Below, piece after piece: positions 18,039 to 25,897 of a stretch of 49,996 bases of DNA. Below the pieces are notes generated by a model. The model had not been told where the DNA came from and made no database searches. It worked only from the letters and a program-made list of their open reading frames with translations. The position numbers and the translations under genes are program-made. Every line of letters starts with the position of its first letter. Within the stretch, counting starts at the first letter, position 1. This DNA is from Clostridium sp. UBA4108. Its GTDB lineage: Bacteria > Bacillota > Clostridia > Clostridiales > Clostridiaceae. Where the stretch lies: positions 32,623 to 82,618 of the forward strand of contig DFXM01000050.1 in assembly GCA_002381695.1 (NCBI GenBank). Reading direction: 5' to 3'.

Positions 18039-19085
18039 TCAAGGCGTATCAGAGTAATTTGAATTTCCTGTACTGTCGGGTTGATTTAACCAAGTTTTAG
18101 CATCATGAAATATGTACTCATAAATCTCTTCTCTAGTTTTCTCTTCATTATATTTTAAATAAAAAACATTATCTATTAAAATATTTTCACTATCATCATC
18201 TAGTGGGAAGCGTTGTTGCTCAATATTAGTATTACCAATATTTAGAACATTAATACCCAAAGATAAGATCTCTTTTGTAGAAAGACTAGTTTCTACATAT
18301 GGCAAAACTTTAGAAACTATAGAAGTTAATTGAGTAGCACCACTATCAGATACTTTGTTTAAAATGCTATTTATTACATTTCTATGTCTTTGAGTTCTAT
18401 CGAAGTCACCATTAGAGGTACTTCTAATTCTACAATAACCTAGAGTTTGGAATCCAGTTAATTTTTGCATTCCAGAATCAGGCACTAAATCTGCAGGAAT
18501 TCCTTTTGAAGCAGATACCTTTTTTATATATTTGTTAATTTCGATGTATTCTTCATGAGACAAATCTAGGTCTATGCCACCTAATACATTAATAACACTC
18601 TCTAAACCTTCAAAATTGATTTTTACATAGTCAGTTATATTTAAGTCAAAATTTTTATTTATAGTTTTTATAGATAGTTCAGGTCCGCCATAAGCATAGG
18701 CATGATTTAGTTTATCACTACCATGATCCGGTATATCTACATAGGAGTCTCTCATTAATGAAGTTACCTTTAACTTATTATTTATAGGGTCTAGAGTTCC
18801 AATCATAATAGCATCAGAACGACCAGTATCATGCTCAGCTTCATCTACACCAAAAAGTGCTATGTTCACAATGTCACCTGTTTTATTTTCTGCTATTTTG
18901 GTAGAGACTTCTTCCTTTATTTCTAAGTTTTTGTCATCCAATTTAACTTGTTTCATTTTACTAAACATGTTGTCCATATAAAAAGCTACTGCAAAAATTA
19001 AAAGACATAATATTATAGATATATATATTATAAACTTTTTCTTTTGTCTAGGCTTATTTTCTTTTTCAGTTAGTTCATTATCCAA
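18039..19085 (-). CDS. LytR-CpsA-Psr (LCP) family wall-polymer ligase 3
   Basis: The start is set at TTG 19085, eight bases after AAAGGAG (19100-19094); the longer GTG 19094 start would overlap that site. The 348-residue product has a Lys-rich N-terminus, one transmembrane helix (FIIYISIILCLLIFAVAF) and an LCP domain with GVDEAEHDTGRSDAIMIGTL, SLMRDSYVDIPDHGSDKLNHA and GYCRIRSTSNGDFDRTQRHR. It is transcribed away from the split manC gene. Having three LCP genes beside rhamnose and mannose sugar genes suggests several glycopolymers are attached to the wall. Confidence 0.92.
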   Translation of the reverse strand: MDNELTEKENKPRQKKKFIIYISIILCLLIFAVAFYMDNMFSKMKQVKLDDKNLEIKEEVSTKIAENKTGDIVNIALFGVDEAEHDTGRSDAIMIGTLDPINNKLKVTSLMRDSYVDIPDHGSDKLNHAYAYGGPELSIKTINKNFDLNITDYVKINFEGLESVINVLGGIDLDLSHEEYIEINKYIKKVSASKGIPADLVPDSGMQKLTGFQTLGYCRIRSTSNGDFDRTQRHRNVINSILNKVSDSGATQLTSIVSKVLPYVETSLSTKEILSLGINVLNIGNTNIEQQRFPLDDDSENILIDNVFYLKYNEEKTREEIYEYIFHDAKTWLNQPDSTGNSNYSDTP

Positions 19086-19212
19086 TTTCAACACTCCTTT
19101 TTAAGGATAAATCTATCTTATTATTATACAATAAATAATAAACAATAGACCATGATTATTATAAAGTTTCTCAATTTAAAAAATATTACAATACATGAAA
19201 ATATTTTCCTTT

Positions 19213-19241
19213 CACAGAAGTAAGTATATAGACATATTATA
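19213..19241 (+). promoter_or_regulatory. Sigma-K-like promoter of split manC
   Basis: CACA (19213-19216), 16 bases, CATATTATA (19233-19241) fits the known sigma-K pattern (mACm ... CATAnnnTA). Sigma-E shares the -10 type but its -35 is not seen. The -10 is 30 bases from the TTG start. The same CACA-16-CATA layout is seen at 34769-34797 before a CotS-type gene. This is a by-eye match in AT-rich DNA. Confidence 0.5.
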
Positions 19242-19270
19242 AAATTAAGCAATGAATAAAGGTGATACTT

Positions 19271-19534
19271 TTGTTATACGCACTGATTTTAGCTGGTGGA
19301 AAAGGAACAAGATTATATCCTTTATCAAGAGCTAACAGCCCCAAGCAATTTCTTAAAATTTTTAATGAGGGAAGTTTTTTAACAAATACTGTAGAGAGAG
19401 TGAATCCTATAATAGATAAAGAAAATATATTTGTTATAACAAATAAGGAGTATGTAGATAAAGTACAGGAAGAAATTCCATATATAAATAAAGATAATGT
19501 CTTTGTAGAGCCAAGTAATAAGGAAACTGCTTAG
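19271..19534 (+). pseudogene. manC: Mannose-1-phosphate guanylyltransferase, 5' part (split gene)
   Basis: Encodes the N-terminal 87 residues of a GDP-mannose pyrophosphorylase: LAGGKGTRLYPLSR is the nucleotide-binding signature GGxGTRxxPLS, and SPKQFLKI is the family-specific follow-on. TTG 19271 is preferred as the start because AAAGGTG ends six bases before it; GTG 19262 lies inside that site. The reading frame ends at TAG 19532, the first codon across the element junction. Residues VEPSNKETA match the conserved EP...NTA segment. The missing 268 residues are at 30156-30967. Joining the halves at 19526/30156 gives a 355-residue enzyme of normal length. In the integrated state the product should be inactive. 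Confidence 0.92.
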
Positions 19535-19550
19535 TGGAGGATATTGGTCT
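19508..19550. other. attL of the integrated element
   Basis: Left junction. GAGCC (19508-19512) is 14 bases left of the crossover step A19526/C19527, and GGTCT (19546-19550) is 19 bases right of it. The core AACTGCT (19525-19531) is shared with attR. The short arm is the chromosomal (B) half-site, the long arm the element (P') half-site. Confidence 0.8.
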
Positions 19551-19641
19551 TAGGATTACATATTACTACTTAGATATCTAATTTTAATAATACTAAAGGA
19601 ATATGGTAGGATGGTATAGAATACTAGATTTAATAGTAGCG

Positions 19642-19684
19642 CTGTTTCTTAATGCTATTAAGGCATTTTGAACAGTTATTTTTT
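19642..19684 (+). terminator. Terminator just inside the element's left end
   Basis: CTGTTTCTTAATGC pairs with GCATTTTGAACAG, followed by TTATTTTTT. It lies about 110 bases inside the element and would stop transcripts that enter from the split manC. Confidence 0.75.
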
Positions 19685-19745
19685 CAAAAGTCTAAAATAA
19701 CCTATTTTAAGGATAGGGAAAACTTGAAAGGAAAAGGGGATTAAT

Positions 19746-20639
19746 ATGGGGAAAAAAGAATTAAAAGCTAATTTGCTTCTCTTATCAGCGGCTATAATAT
19801 GGGGGTTTGCATTTGTAGCGCAGAGAGTTGGATCAGAGTATTTAGGGGCGTTTACTTTCAATGGAATAAGATTTGCTCTTGGAAGTATCTCTCTAGTACC
19901 TTTAATTTTTTACTTAGATAAAAAACAAGGAGGCAATGAGGAGAATAAAGTATCTAGAAAGTATACTATAACAGCAGGTGTTATAGTAGGAACTATATTA
20001 TTTATAGCTAGTACCCTTCAGCAGACTGGGGTGGCATATACTACTGCAGGGAATGCAGGATTTATAACCGGGCTTTATATGGTTATAGTACCACTGTTTG
20101 GAATATTTTTAAAACAGAAGATTGGTAGAAATGCATGGATTGGTGTAGCTATAGCGGTGGTAGGATTATATCTTTTAAGTATAAATGAAGATTTTTCCAT
20201 AGCCTTTGGAGATTTACTTGTACTTATAGGATGTATATTTTGGGCCATACATATTTTATTTATAGATCATTTTACAAAGATAGTGGATGCTATTAAATTA
20301 TCTAGTATTCAGTTTGCTACATGTGCTATCTTAAGCATATGTTCAGCTCTATTATTTGAGGACATATCAATGACAGCCATATCACAAGCTGGAACAGCTA
20401 TACTATTTGGAGGAATTGTATCAGTAGGAATTGGATATACACTTCAGGCTGTAGGACAAAGAGATGCAAAACCCTTTGCAGCAGCTATAATTCTTAGTAT
20501 GGAATCTGTATTTGGAGCTTTAGGAGGAGTATTATTCCTTGGAGAAAGAATGACTGCTAGAGGATATTTAGGATGTACACTTATATTTGTAGCTATAATT
20601 GTATCTCAAATAAAAAGTAAGACGACACTGGAGGCGTAG
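19746..20639 (+). CDS. EamA/DMT-family transporter
   Basis: A 297-residue membrane protein with ten hydrophobic segments in two EamA repeats (first near ANLLLLSAAIIWGFAFVAQR, second near GDLLVLIGCIFWAIHILFID). The family exports metabolites or amino acids; the substrate is not predictable. Start ATG 19746 follows an AAAGGGGA site. The stop codon TAG (20637-20639) is part of the first, degenerate unit of the repeat array that begins at 20635, so the array abuts or has invaded the 3' end; nevertheless the last helix (GYLGCTLIFVAIIVSQIKSK) is complete. It is the first gene inside the element. Confidence 0.88.
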   Translation: MGKKELKANLLLLSAAIIWGFAFVAQRVGSEYLGAFTFNGIRFALGSISLVPLIFYLDKKQGGNEENKVSRKYTITAGVIVGTILFIASTLQQTGVAYTTAGNAGFITGLYMVIVPLFGIFLKQKIGRNAWIGVAIAVVGLYLLSINEDFSIAFGDLLVLIGCIFWAIHILFIDHFTKIVDAIKLSSIQFATCAILSICSALLFEDISMTAISQAGTAILFGGIVSVGIGYTLQAVGQRDAKPFAAAIILSMESVFGALGGVLFLGERMTARGYLGCTLIFVAIIVSQIKSKTTLEA

Positions 20640-21362
20640 AGAAGCGCAGCGGAGCTGCAGAGAAGTGTTCACTGCGTTCACAGAGAAATGCTCACGGGGT
20701 TCGCAGAGAAGTACGCCGGAGGGCGTAGAGAAGTGTTCACTGCGTTCACAGAGAAATGCTCACGGGGTTCGCAGAGAAGTACGTCAGAGGGCGTAGAGAA
20801 GTGTTCACTGCGTTCACAGAGAAATGCTCACGAGGTTCGCAGAGAAGTACGCCGGAGGGCGTAGAGAAGTGTTCACTGTGTTCACAGAGAAATGCTCACG
20901 GGGTTCGCAGAGAAGTACGCCAGAGGGCGTAGAGAAGTGTTCACTGCGTTCACAGAGAAATGCTCACGGGGTTCGCAGAGAAGTACGCCAGAGGGCGTAG
21001 AGAAGTGTTCACTGCGTTCACAGAGAAGTGCTCACGGAGTTGGCAGAGAAGTACGCCGGAGGGCGTAGAGAAGTGTTCACTGCGTTCACAGAGAAGTGCT
21101 CACGGAGTTCGCAGAGAAGTACGCCGGAGGGCGTAGAGAAGTGTTCACTGTGTTCACAGAGAAATGTTCACGGAGTTCGCAGAGAAGTACGCCAGGGGCG
21201 TAGAGAAGTGTTCACTGTGTTCACAGAGAAATGCTCACGGGGTTCGTAGAGAAGTACGTCAGAGGGCGTAGAGAAGTGCTCACTGCGTTCACAGAGAAAT
21301 GCTCACGAGGTTCGCAGAGAAGTACGCCAGAGGCGTAGAGAAGTGTTCACTGCGTTCACAGA
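20635..21362. repeat. Tandem array A: about 10.4 copies of a 68-bp three-module unit
   Basis: Units begin at 20657, 20725, 20793, 20861, 20929, 20997, 21065, 21133, 21200, 21268 and 21335 (partial); two are 67 bp. A degenerate 22-bp module (20635-20656) precedes them. Each unit has three modules, each starting AGAGAA followed by a small hairpin: GTGTTCACTGCGTTCAC, ATGCTCACGGGGTTCGC, and GTACGCCGGAGGGCGT (perfect ACGCC/GGCGT stem). It is much richer in GC than its surroundings. Units differ by a few base changes, so the array has diverged. No protein is supported: ORFs across it only reflect the repeat. Confidence 0.95.
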
Positions 21363-21682
21363 AGGAACAAAGTAAGTAATTATCTGCAACCCCTGGTTGC
21401 ACTTCACTGCGAACAAAGTGAGCAATTATCCGCAACCTCTGGTTGCCCTTCTCTGCGAACAAAGTGAGCAATTATCTGCAACCTCTGGTTGCCCTTCTCT
21501 GCGAACTTCGTGAGCAATTATCTGCAACCCCCGGTTGCCCTTCTCTGCGAACTTCGTGAGCAATTATCTGCAACCCTTGGTTGCCCTTCTCTGCGAACTT
21601 CGTGAGCAATTATCTGCAACCCTTGGTTGCCCTTCTCTACGAACAAAGTGAGTAATTATCTGCAACTTTGCTGCACTTCTCT
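21363..21682. repeat. Tandem array B: about 7 copies of a 46-bp unit, inverted relative to array A
   Basis: Units begin at 21409, 21455, 21501, 21547, 21593 and 21639, with a degenerate one before. Read on the minus strand, each has AGAGAAGGGCAACC...GGTTGC (a perfect six-base stem) and AGATAATTGCTCACGAAGTTCGC, the latter sharing its core with module 2 of array A. Thus A and B are built of related modules and face each other with no unrelated DNA between them. A terminator follows at 21684. Confidence 0.93.
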
Positions 21683-21683
21683 A

Positions 21684-21708
21684 AAAAGACGACTTTGTCG
21701 TCTTTTTT
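21684..21708 (+). terminator. Terminator after the repeat arrays
   Basis: AAAAGACGAC/GTCGTCTTTT stem with a TTT loop and a run of six T. It separates the arrays from the recombinase operon. Confidence 0.9.
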
Positions 21709-21776
21709 AGTTTTTAATAAATAAAAGAATAGAATTTATCATATAAATTAAAAGGAGCATTTTGTGGGGGATTTTC

Positions 21777-21962
21777 GTGAACAAAGATATAGATGTCATA
21801 TTTAGGTATGGAGAGGAGAGCTTCGAAAAGATAATACAGCGGTTAGTTCACAGTAAGTTGAGAGCATATGAAAATGAAGTGTGTAAGAAAAATATTAAAA
21901 ATTGTGAAGAAGAAGCTACAGCATTGACGCCTATGAAGGATATTAATAGGAGTGATGTATAA
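21777..21962 (+). CDS. Small protein translated ahead of the serine recombinase
   Basis: A 61-residue ORF from GTG 21777 (GGGGGA six bases upstream); TTG 21762 after AAAGGAG is an alternative giving 66 residues. It ends TAA at 21960-21962, directly followed by the ATG of the recombinase, so the two are probably translationally coupled. The sequence is charged and helical (RYGEESFEKIIQRLVHSKLR, then two Cys). I do not recognise a domain. By position it could be a recombination directionality factor or other accessory protein, but nothing in the sequence proves that. Confidence 0.6.
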   Translation: MNKDIDVIFRYGEESFEKIIQRLVHSKLRAYENEVCKKNIKNCEEEATALTPMKDINRSDV

Positions 21963-23504
21963 ATGAAGATTTGGAATGTAGGTATATATGCAAGGGTTTC
22001 AACAGATAAAAAAGAGCAAAGTGAATCCATACCTGCCCAAGTAGATGGCTTAAAAAGATGGATTATTGATAAAAGTAGAGAAGATAATACTGTTATATAT
22101 AATTTAGTAGAGGTTTATGAGGATTATGGATTTAGTGGATCTAATTTTGAAAGAGATAGCTTTATAAGAATGAAGGAACATATAGAAGCTGGAAAAATAA
22201 ATATGGTTCTGACTAGAGATTTGTCTAGATTTTCTAGAAACTATGTGTTAGCGGGATATTATTTGGAGGATTATTTTAAAGTAAATGGAGTCAGGTTTGT
22301 ATCAGTGTTAGATAATGTGGACAGTGAAAGTGAATTTGATGATATAATACCTTTCAAAAATATATTAAATGAAATGTATATAAAGGATTGCTCAAGAAAA
22401 ATTAAGGATGCATTAAAGCAAAGAATGTTGAGAGGATCTAGCATAGCGAGCAAACCTCCCTACGGATATAGATTTCAGAGTACCTACATGGGTAATGTAA
22501 AAACTATAAGATTAATTCCAGCAGAAGATGAAACCACAGAGGTGATTAAAGAGATTTTTAGGTTGTATGAGGAAGGTTTTGGAGCAGGTAAAATAGCTAA
22601 TTGTTTAAACAAAAAAGCAATATTGCCACCATCAGCAAAGATTGGTAATAGATTAGAAAGTAGAGAGTGTGTATGGAATAGTAACACCATATTATCCATT
22701 TTAAAGAATCCTAAGTATGGAGGATATATGGTACAACAAAGGTATAAAAAAATTAGTTATAAAATAAAGAAGGTAAAACCTGTAGAGAAATCTGATTGGA
22801 TATGGGGAGGAGAGTTCGAGGGGATAATAGATAAGGTTACCTTTAATAATGTACAAAATTTAATAGCTTTTAGGAGTAGGAAGAATAGATATAAGGGAGG
22901 AGAACTACATTTATTTTCTACTGTACTACAATGTGGTGAGTGCAACGGAGGAATGTGTTATAGAAAAAGTTATAGAGGATATAAATGTACGAAATCTCAA
23001 ACTGGGGGAAAAAAATGTACAGCGCACTCTATAAAGGAAGAGTTTCTTAAAGAAATAATAACAACTAAACTTAGAGAGTCATTAGTGGAAAATATAAATA
23101 AGGAAGCACTTTATGAAAAAAGTAAGGAGCTTTTGAATAAAGACGAGGAACATAAGGAGTTTGCAAAAATAAAGATTGAATTAAAAAAAATAGATAGTAA
23201 CATTGAAATAATGTATGAAGATAAGCTTAAGGGAATTTTAAGTGAAAGAAACTTTGAAAATTTAATTAAGAGTATTGAAGAGAAACAGAAAAAACTAATA
23301 TATAGAAAAGAAGAATTAGAAAAAATAATTAGAAATAAGAAGAATGAAGAGGAACTTTTAATCATATATAAGAATTGTATAGATAAAATTTTAGAATTTA
23401 ATGACTTAGACAGACAAACTGTTGAAGCTTTAATTCAAAATATTATTATCTATGAGAAGGAAGATAGAAAAATGATAGAAGTAGAGTTTAAATTTTCAAT
23501 ATAG
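21963..23504 (+). CDS. Large serine recombinase (site-specific integrase/excisionase)
   Basis: The 513-residue protein has the full large-serine-recombinase layout: a resolvase catalytic domain (residues 1-150) with nucleophile S13 in YARVSTDKKEQSES and the RDLSRFSRN Arg motif; a recombinase DNA-binding domain (about 165-290, including KPPYGYR and ILKNPKYGGYM); a zinc ribbon (about 320-355, CGEC, with further Cys in KCTKS and KKC); and a coiled coil (about 385-460) followed by a short tail. These enzymes cut both att sites at a two-base core and join them with a 5'-phosphoserine link. It is intact. It lies 2.4 kb from attL, farther than usual for integrases, with the transporter and arrays in between. 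It is the obvious catalyst for the att sites at 19508 and 30132. Confidence 0.95.
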   Translation: MKIWNVGIYARVSTDKKEQSESIPAQVDGLKRWIIDKSREDNTVIYNLVEVYEDYGFSGSNFERDSFIRMKEHIEAGKINMVLTRDLSRFSRNYVLAGYYLEDYFKVNGVRFVSVLDNVDSESEFDDIIPFKNILNEMYIKDCSRKIKDALKQRMLRGSSIASKPPYGYRFQSTYMGNVKTIRLIPAEDETTEVIKEIFRLYEEGFGAGKIANCLNKKAILPPSAKIGNRLESRECVWNSNTILSILKNPKYGGYMVQQRYKKISYKIKKVKPVEKSDWIWGGEFEGIIDKVTFNNVQNLIAFRSRKNRYKGGELHLFSTVLQCGECNGGMCYRKSYRGYKCTKSQTGGKKCTAHSIKEEFLKEIITTKLRESLVENINKEALYEKSKELLNKDEEHKEFAKIKIELKKIDSNIEIMYEDKLKGILSERNFENLIKSIEEKQKKLIYRKEELEKIIRNKKNEEELLIIYKNCIDKILEFNDLDRQTVEALIQNIIIYEKEDRKMIEVEFKFSI

Positions 23505-23610
23505 ATTTATTAGTAATATATAATAAAAATTTAAAAGTTGTTAAAAATTCCACAGGAATTTTAACTATATTTTAAGGCGGACATTATTAAGTCTATATTG
23601 TTACAAAATA

Positions 23611-23638
23611 TTGACTTAATAAAAAACTATGGTAAAAT
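23611..23638 (+). promoter_or_regulatory. Sigma-A-like promoter of the cobalt-uptake operon
   Basis: TTGACT (23611-23616), 16 bases, TAAAAT (23633-23638), about 40 bases before the riboswitch starts. Confidence 0.6.
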
Positions 23639-23675
23639 TAAATATGGTAATAATTTAATAGATCTTATAGGTTTT

Positions 23676-23887
23676 GTATAAGGCATTCTTAAAATGAACA
23701 ATAAAATGATATTATTTTACATTAATTACATCATTTTAGATGCCGTGAATTAATAGGGAAGTTGGTTAAAGTCCAACACAGCCCCCGCTACTGTAAGCAC
23801 TACTTATGAATAGTTATTCCACTGAGTCTATAGCTTGGGAAGGAATTTCATAGGGTTTGATGTGTAAGTCAGGAGACCTGCCTATAA
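23676..23887 (+). ncRNA. Cobalamin (AdoCbl) riboswitch
   Basis: Conserved B12-element blocks are all present and in order: GGGAAGTTGGTTAAAGTCC, ACAGCCCCCGCTACTGTAA, GGGAAGG, and AAGTCAGGAGACCTGCC. TATAAGGCA near 23677 can close helix P1 with TGCCTATA near 23880. It should shut off cbiMNQO when coenzyme B12 is plentiful, probably through the terminator at 23943. Confidence 0.93.
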
Positions 23888-23942
23888 AGAGTTAATCAGT
23901 AACTTCGGAGGGAGGTTTTATGTGTGCATTATACGTATATTA

Positions 23943-23968
23943 ATCTATCCTTAAGGATGGATTTTTTT
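23943..23968 (+). terminator. Riboswitch-controlled terminator before cbiM
   Basis: ATCTATCCTT/AAGGATGGAT stem with seven T, 80 bases before cbiM. Its place between aptamer and gene makes it the likely expression platform. Confidence 0.8.
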
Positions 23969-24048
23969 ATTTGCATAAAAGACGGCTACTAACTATTTAT
24001 CATCTAAATAATTTTGAATTTTAAATTAAAAAGATGGAGGGTTTAGTT

Positions 24049-24789
24049 ATGAAGAAAAAATATCAAATTGCGCTAGGGGTATTTCTTGCAATGCTAGTTA
24101 TACCTACAACTGCTTATGGAATGCATATTATGGAAGGCTTTTTATCACCAGGATGGTGTATTGCTTGGGGAGCAATAACTATACCATTTATTGTAGTTGG
24201 CTTTTTCTCAATAAAAGAAAAAATAAAAATTAATCCAAGATTAAAAATGTTAATAGCTATGGTAGGTGCTTTTGCCTTTGTTCTATCAGCATTAAAAATA
24301 CCTTCAGTTACAGGTAGTTGTTCTCACCCAACTGGAGTAGGCCTTGGAGCTATTCTTTTTGGACCAACAGTTATGAGTGTTTTAGGATTTATAGTTTTAA
24401 TATTTCAAGCATTACTTCTTGCTCATGGTGGATTAACTACCCTTGGAGCGAACACTTTTTCTATGGGAGTAGTTGGACCTTTTGTATCTTATTTTGTATA
24501 TAAGTTGTTTAAAAAATCTAATGCTTCTCAATCTGTATCTGTGTTTGCAGCTGCAATGTTAGGAAACTTAATGACCTATGTGACAACTTCAATCCAATTA
24601 GCCATAGCTTATCCTGATCCTACAGGTGGAATTATGGCATCTTTAGGGAAATTTATGGGAATTTTTGCTGTTACTCAGCTACCACTAGCTATAAGTGAAG
24701 GATTATTAACAGTAATAGTTTTCAACCTTTTATATAAATATAATCAAGAAGAACTTATAGAATTGAATGTTATAGGTAAGGAGGCATAA
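24049..24789 (+). CDS. cbiM: Cobalt ECF transporter substrate-capture protein CbiM
   Basis: The membrane S-component that binds Co2+ in CbiMNQO. Start ATG 24049 is used because TGGAGG lies just before it; ATG 24034 overlaps that site. The product is 246 residues with a signal-like first helix and the hallmark MHIMEGFLSPGWCIAWG, where the N-terminal Met-His region forms the metal site. Further helices include GSCSHPTGVGLGAILFGP and AHGGLTTLGANTFSMGVVGP, both typical. It heads an operon in which the genes are spaced by six bases or overlap. Confidence 0.96.
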   Translation: MKKKYQIALGVFLAMLVIPTTAYGMHIMEGFLSPGWCIAWGAITIPFIVVGFFSIKEKIKINPRLKMLIAMVGAFAFVLSALKIPSVTGSCSHPTGVGLGAILFGPTVMSVLGFIVLIFQALLLAHGGLTTLGANTFSMGVVGPFVSYFVYKLFKKSNASQSVSVFAAAMLGNLMTYVTTSIQLAIAYPDPTGGIMASLGKFMGIFAVTQLPLAISEGLLTVIVFNLLYKYNQEELIELNVIGKEA

Positions 24790-24794
24790 TAGAT

Positions 24795-25112
24795 ATGAGT
24801 AATAATGGTAAAAGTAAAAATATATTAAAAACAAATATACTATTAGCGCTTTTAGTTATAGCATTAGCAGTTTTTCCACTTTTTATAGCTAAAGATGCTG
24901 AATTTGGAGGAGCTGATGGTGAGGCTGAAGAGGCTATATTAGAAATTAAAGAAGGCTATGAACCTTGGTTTTCACCACTTTTTGAACCAGCAAGCGGAGA
25001 AATAGAGAGTCTTTTATTTGCATTACAAGCAGCTCTTGGAGCAGGTGTTGTATGCTACTTCTTTGGATTTGCTCATGGTAAATTTAAGAAAATTGAAAGT
25101 GAGAAAAAATGA
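24795..25112 (+). CDS. cbiN: Cobalt transporter accessory protein CbiN
   Basis: A 105-residue protein with two transmembrane helices (LLALLVIALAVFPLFIA and ALQAALGAGVVCYFFGFAHG) flanking an acidic loop with FGGADGEAEEAILE and EGYEPWFSPLFEPASGEIES, as in CbiN. It is needed for Co2+ loading of CbiM. GGAGG precedes ATG 24795, and the 3' end overlaps cbiQ by four bases. Confidence 0.95.
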   Translation: MSNNGKSKNILKTNILLALLVIALAVFPLFIAKDAEFGGADGEAEEAILEIKEGYEPWFSPLFEPASGEIESLLFALQAALGAGVVCYFFGFAHGKFKKIESEKK

Positions 25113-25897
25113 TTTCAATTGATAAATTAGCTTATGTATCTGGATTAAGAGAAGTTAATCCTATGGAAAAATTTTTATTTTCAATAATTACAATGATAGT
25201 TTGTATAGCTTTGAATTCCATTGTTACTTCTCTAATAATATTACTATTAATGGGAAGTATTACTATTATAAAAGGGAAAGTATCCATTAAATCTTATGGG
25301 GAATTAATTTTAATTCCCCTTGCTTTTTTAGTTATAGGACTTTTAACTGTAGCAATAAGTGTAGTTGGACCAGATTCAAATGCATTATTTAGTTTTGTTA
25401 TATTTAACCTAAAACTAGGATGTACAAGAGAGAGCTTAATTATTGCAGCTAAAGTATTCTTTAAAGCTCTAGGATCAGTTTCCTGTCTTTATTTTCTTGC
25501 ACTAACTACTCCTATGTTTGAGGTTTTAATGGTGCTTGGAAAATTTAAGGTGCCTAAATTATTCATTGAATTAATGGGACTTATATATAGATTTATATTT
25601 GTTTTATTAGATACAGCAAATAGTATATTTATATCTCAAAATTCTAGGCTTGGATATGCTACCATAAGGCTTGGATATCATTCACTTGGAAAATTAATTG
25701 CTTCCTTATTTATAACCTCTTATAAAAAATCACAGCAAATATACATAGCCATGGAATCCAGGTGTTATGATGGTGATATAAGATTGATGGAAGAGGAGTA
25801 TAGGGTATCAAGTTTAAATATATTTTTAATAGTAGGACTACAAGTGGTCTTAATTGCTATTAGTCTTCTAATAAAAAATATGGGAGGAATAATCTGA
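25109..25897 (+). CDS. cbiQ: Cobalt ECF transporter T-component CbiQ
   Basis: A 262-residue membrane coupling protein with five or so helices and the two cytoplasmic coupling motifs typical of EcfT proteins; the second reads AMESRCYDGDIR. It links CbiMN with the ATPase. It overlaps cbiN by four bases and cbiO by one base (TGATG), so translation is coupled. Confidence 0.95.
   Translation: MISIDKLAYVSGLREVNPMEKFLFSIITMIVCIALNSIVTSLIILLLMGSITIIKGKVSIKSYGELILIPLAFLVIGLLTVAISVVGPDSNALFSFVIFNLKLGCTRESLIIAAKVFFKALGSVSCLYFLALTTPMFEVLMVLGKFKVPKLFIELMGLIYRFIFVLLDTANSIFISQNSRLGYATIRLGYHSLGKLIASLFITSYKKSQQIYIAMESRCYDGDIRLMEEEYRVSSLNIFLIVGLQVVLIAISLLIKNMGGII

Noticed and set aside
21028..21471. ORFs across the repeat arrays on both strands
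   Set aside because: They consist only of translated repeat units, lack ribosome sites and would be broken by the 67-bp units.
20657..21682. CRISPR array
   Set aside because: Units are contiguous and similar along their whole length; there are no unique spacers and no cas genes.
21741..21749. CATATAAAT before the recombinase operon as a sigma-K/E -10 box
   Set aside because: It lacks the T at position 8 and no -35 match is present, so sporulation control of the recombinase itself is not shown.
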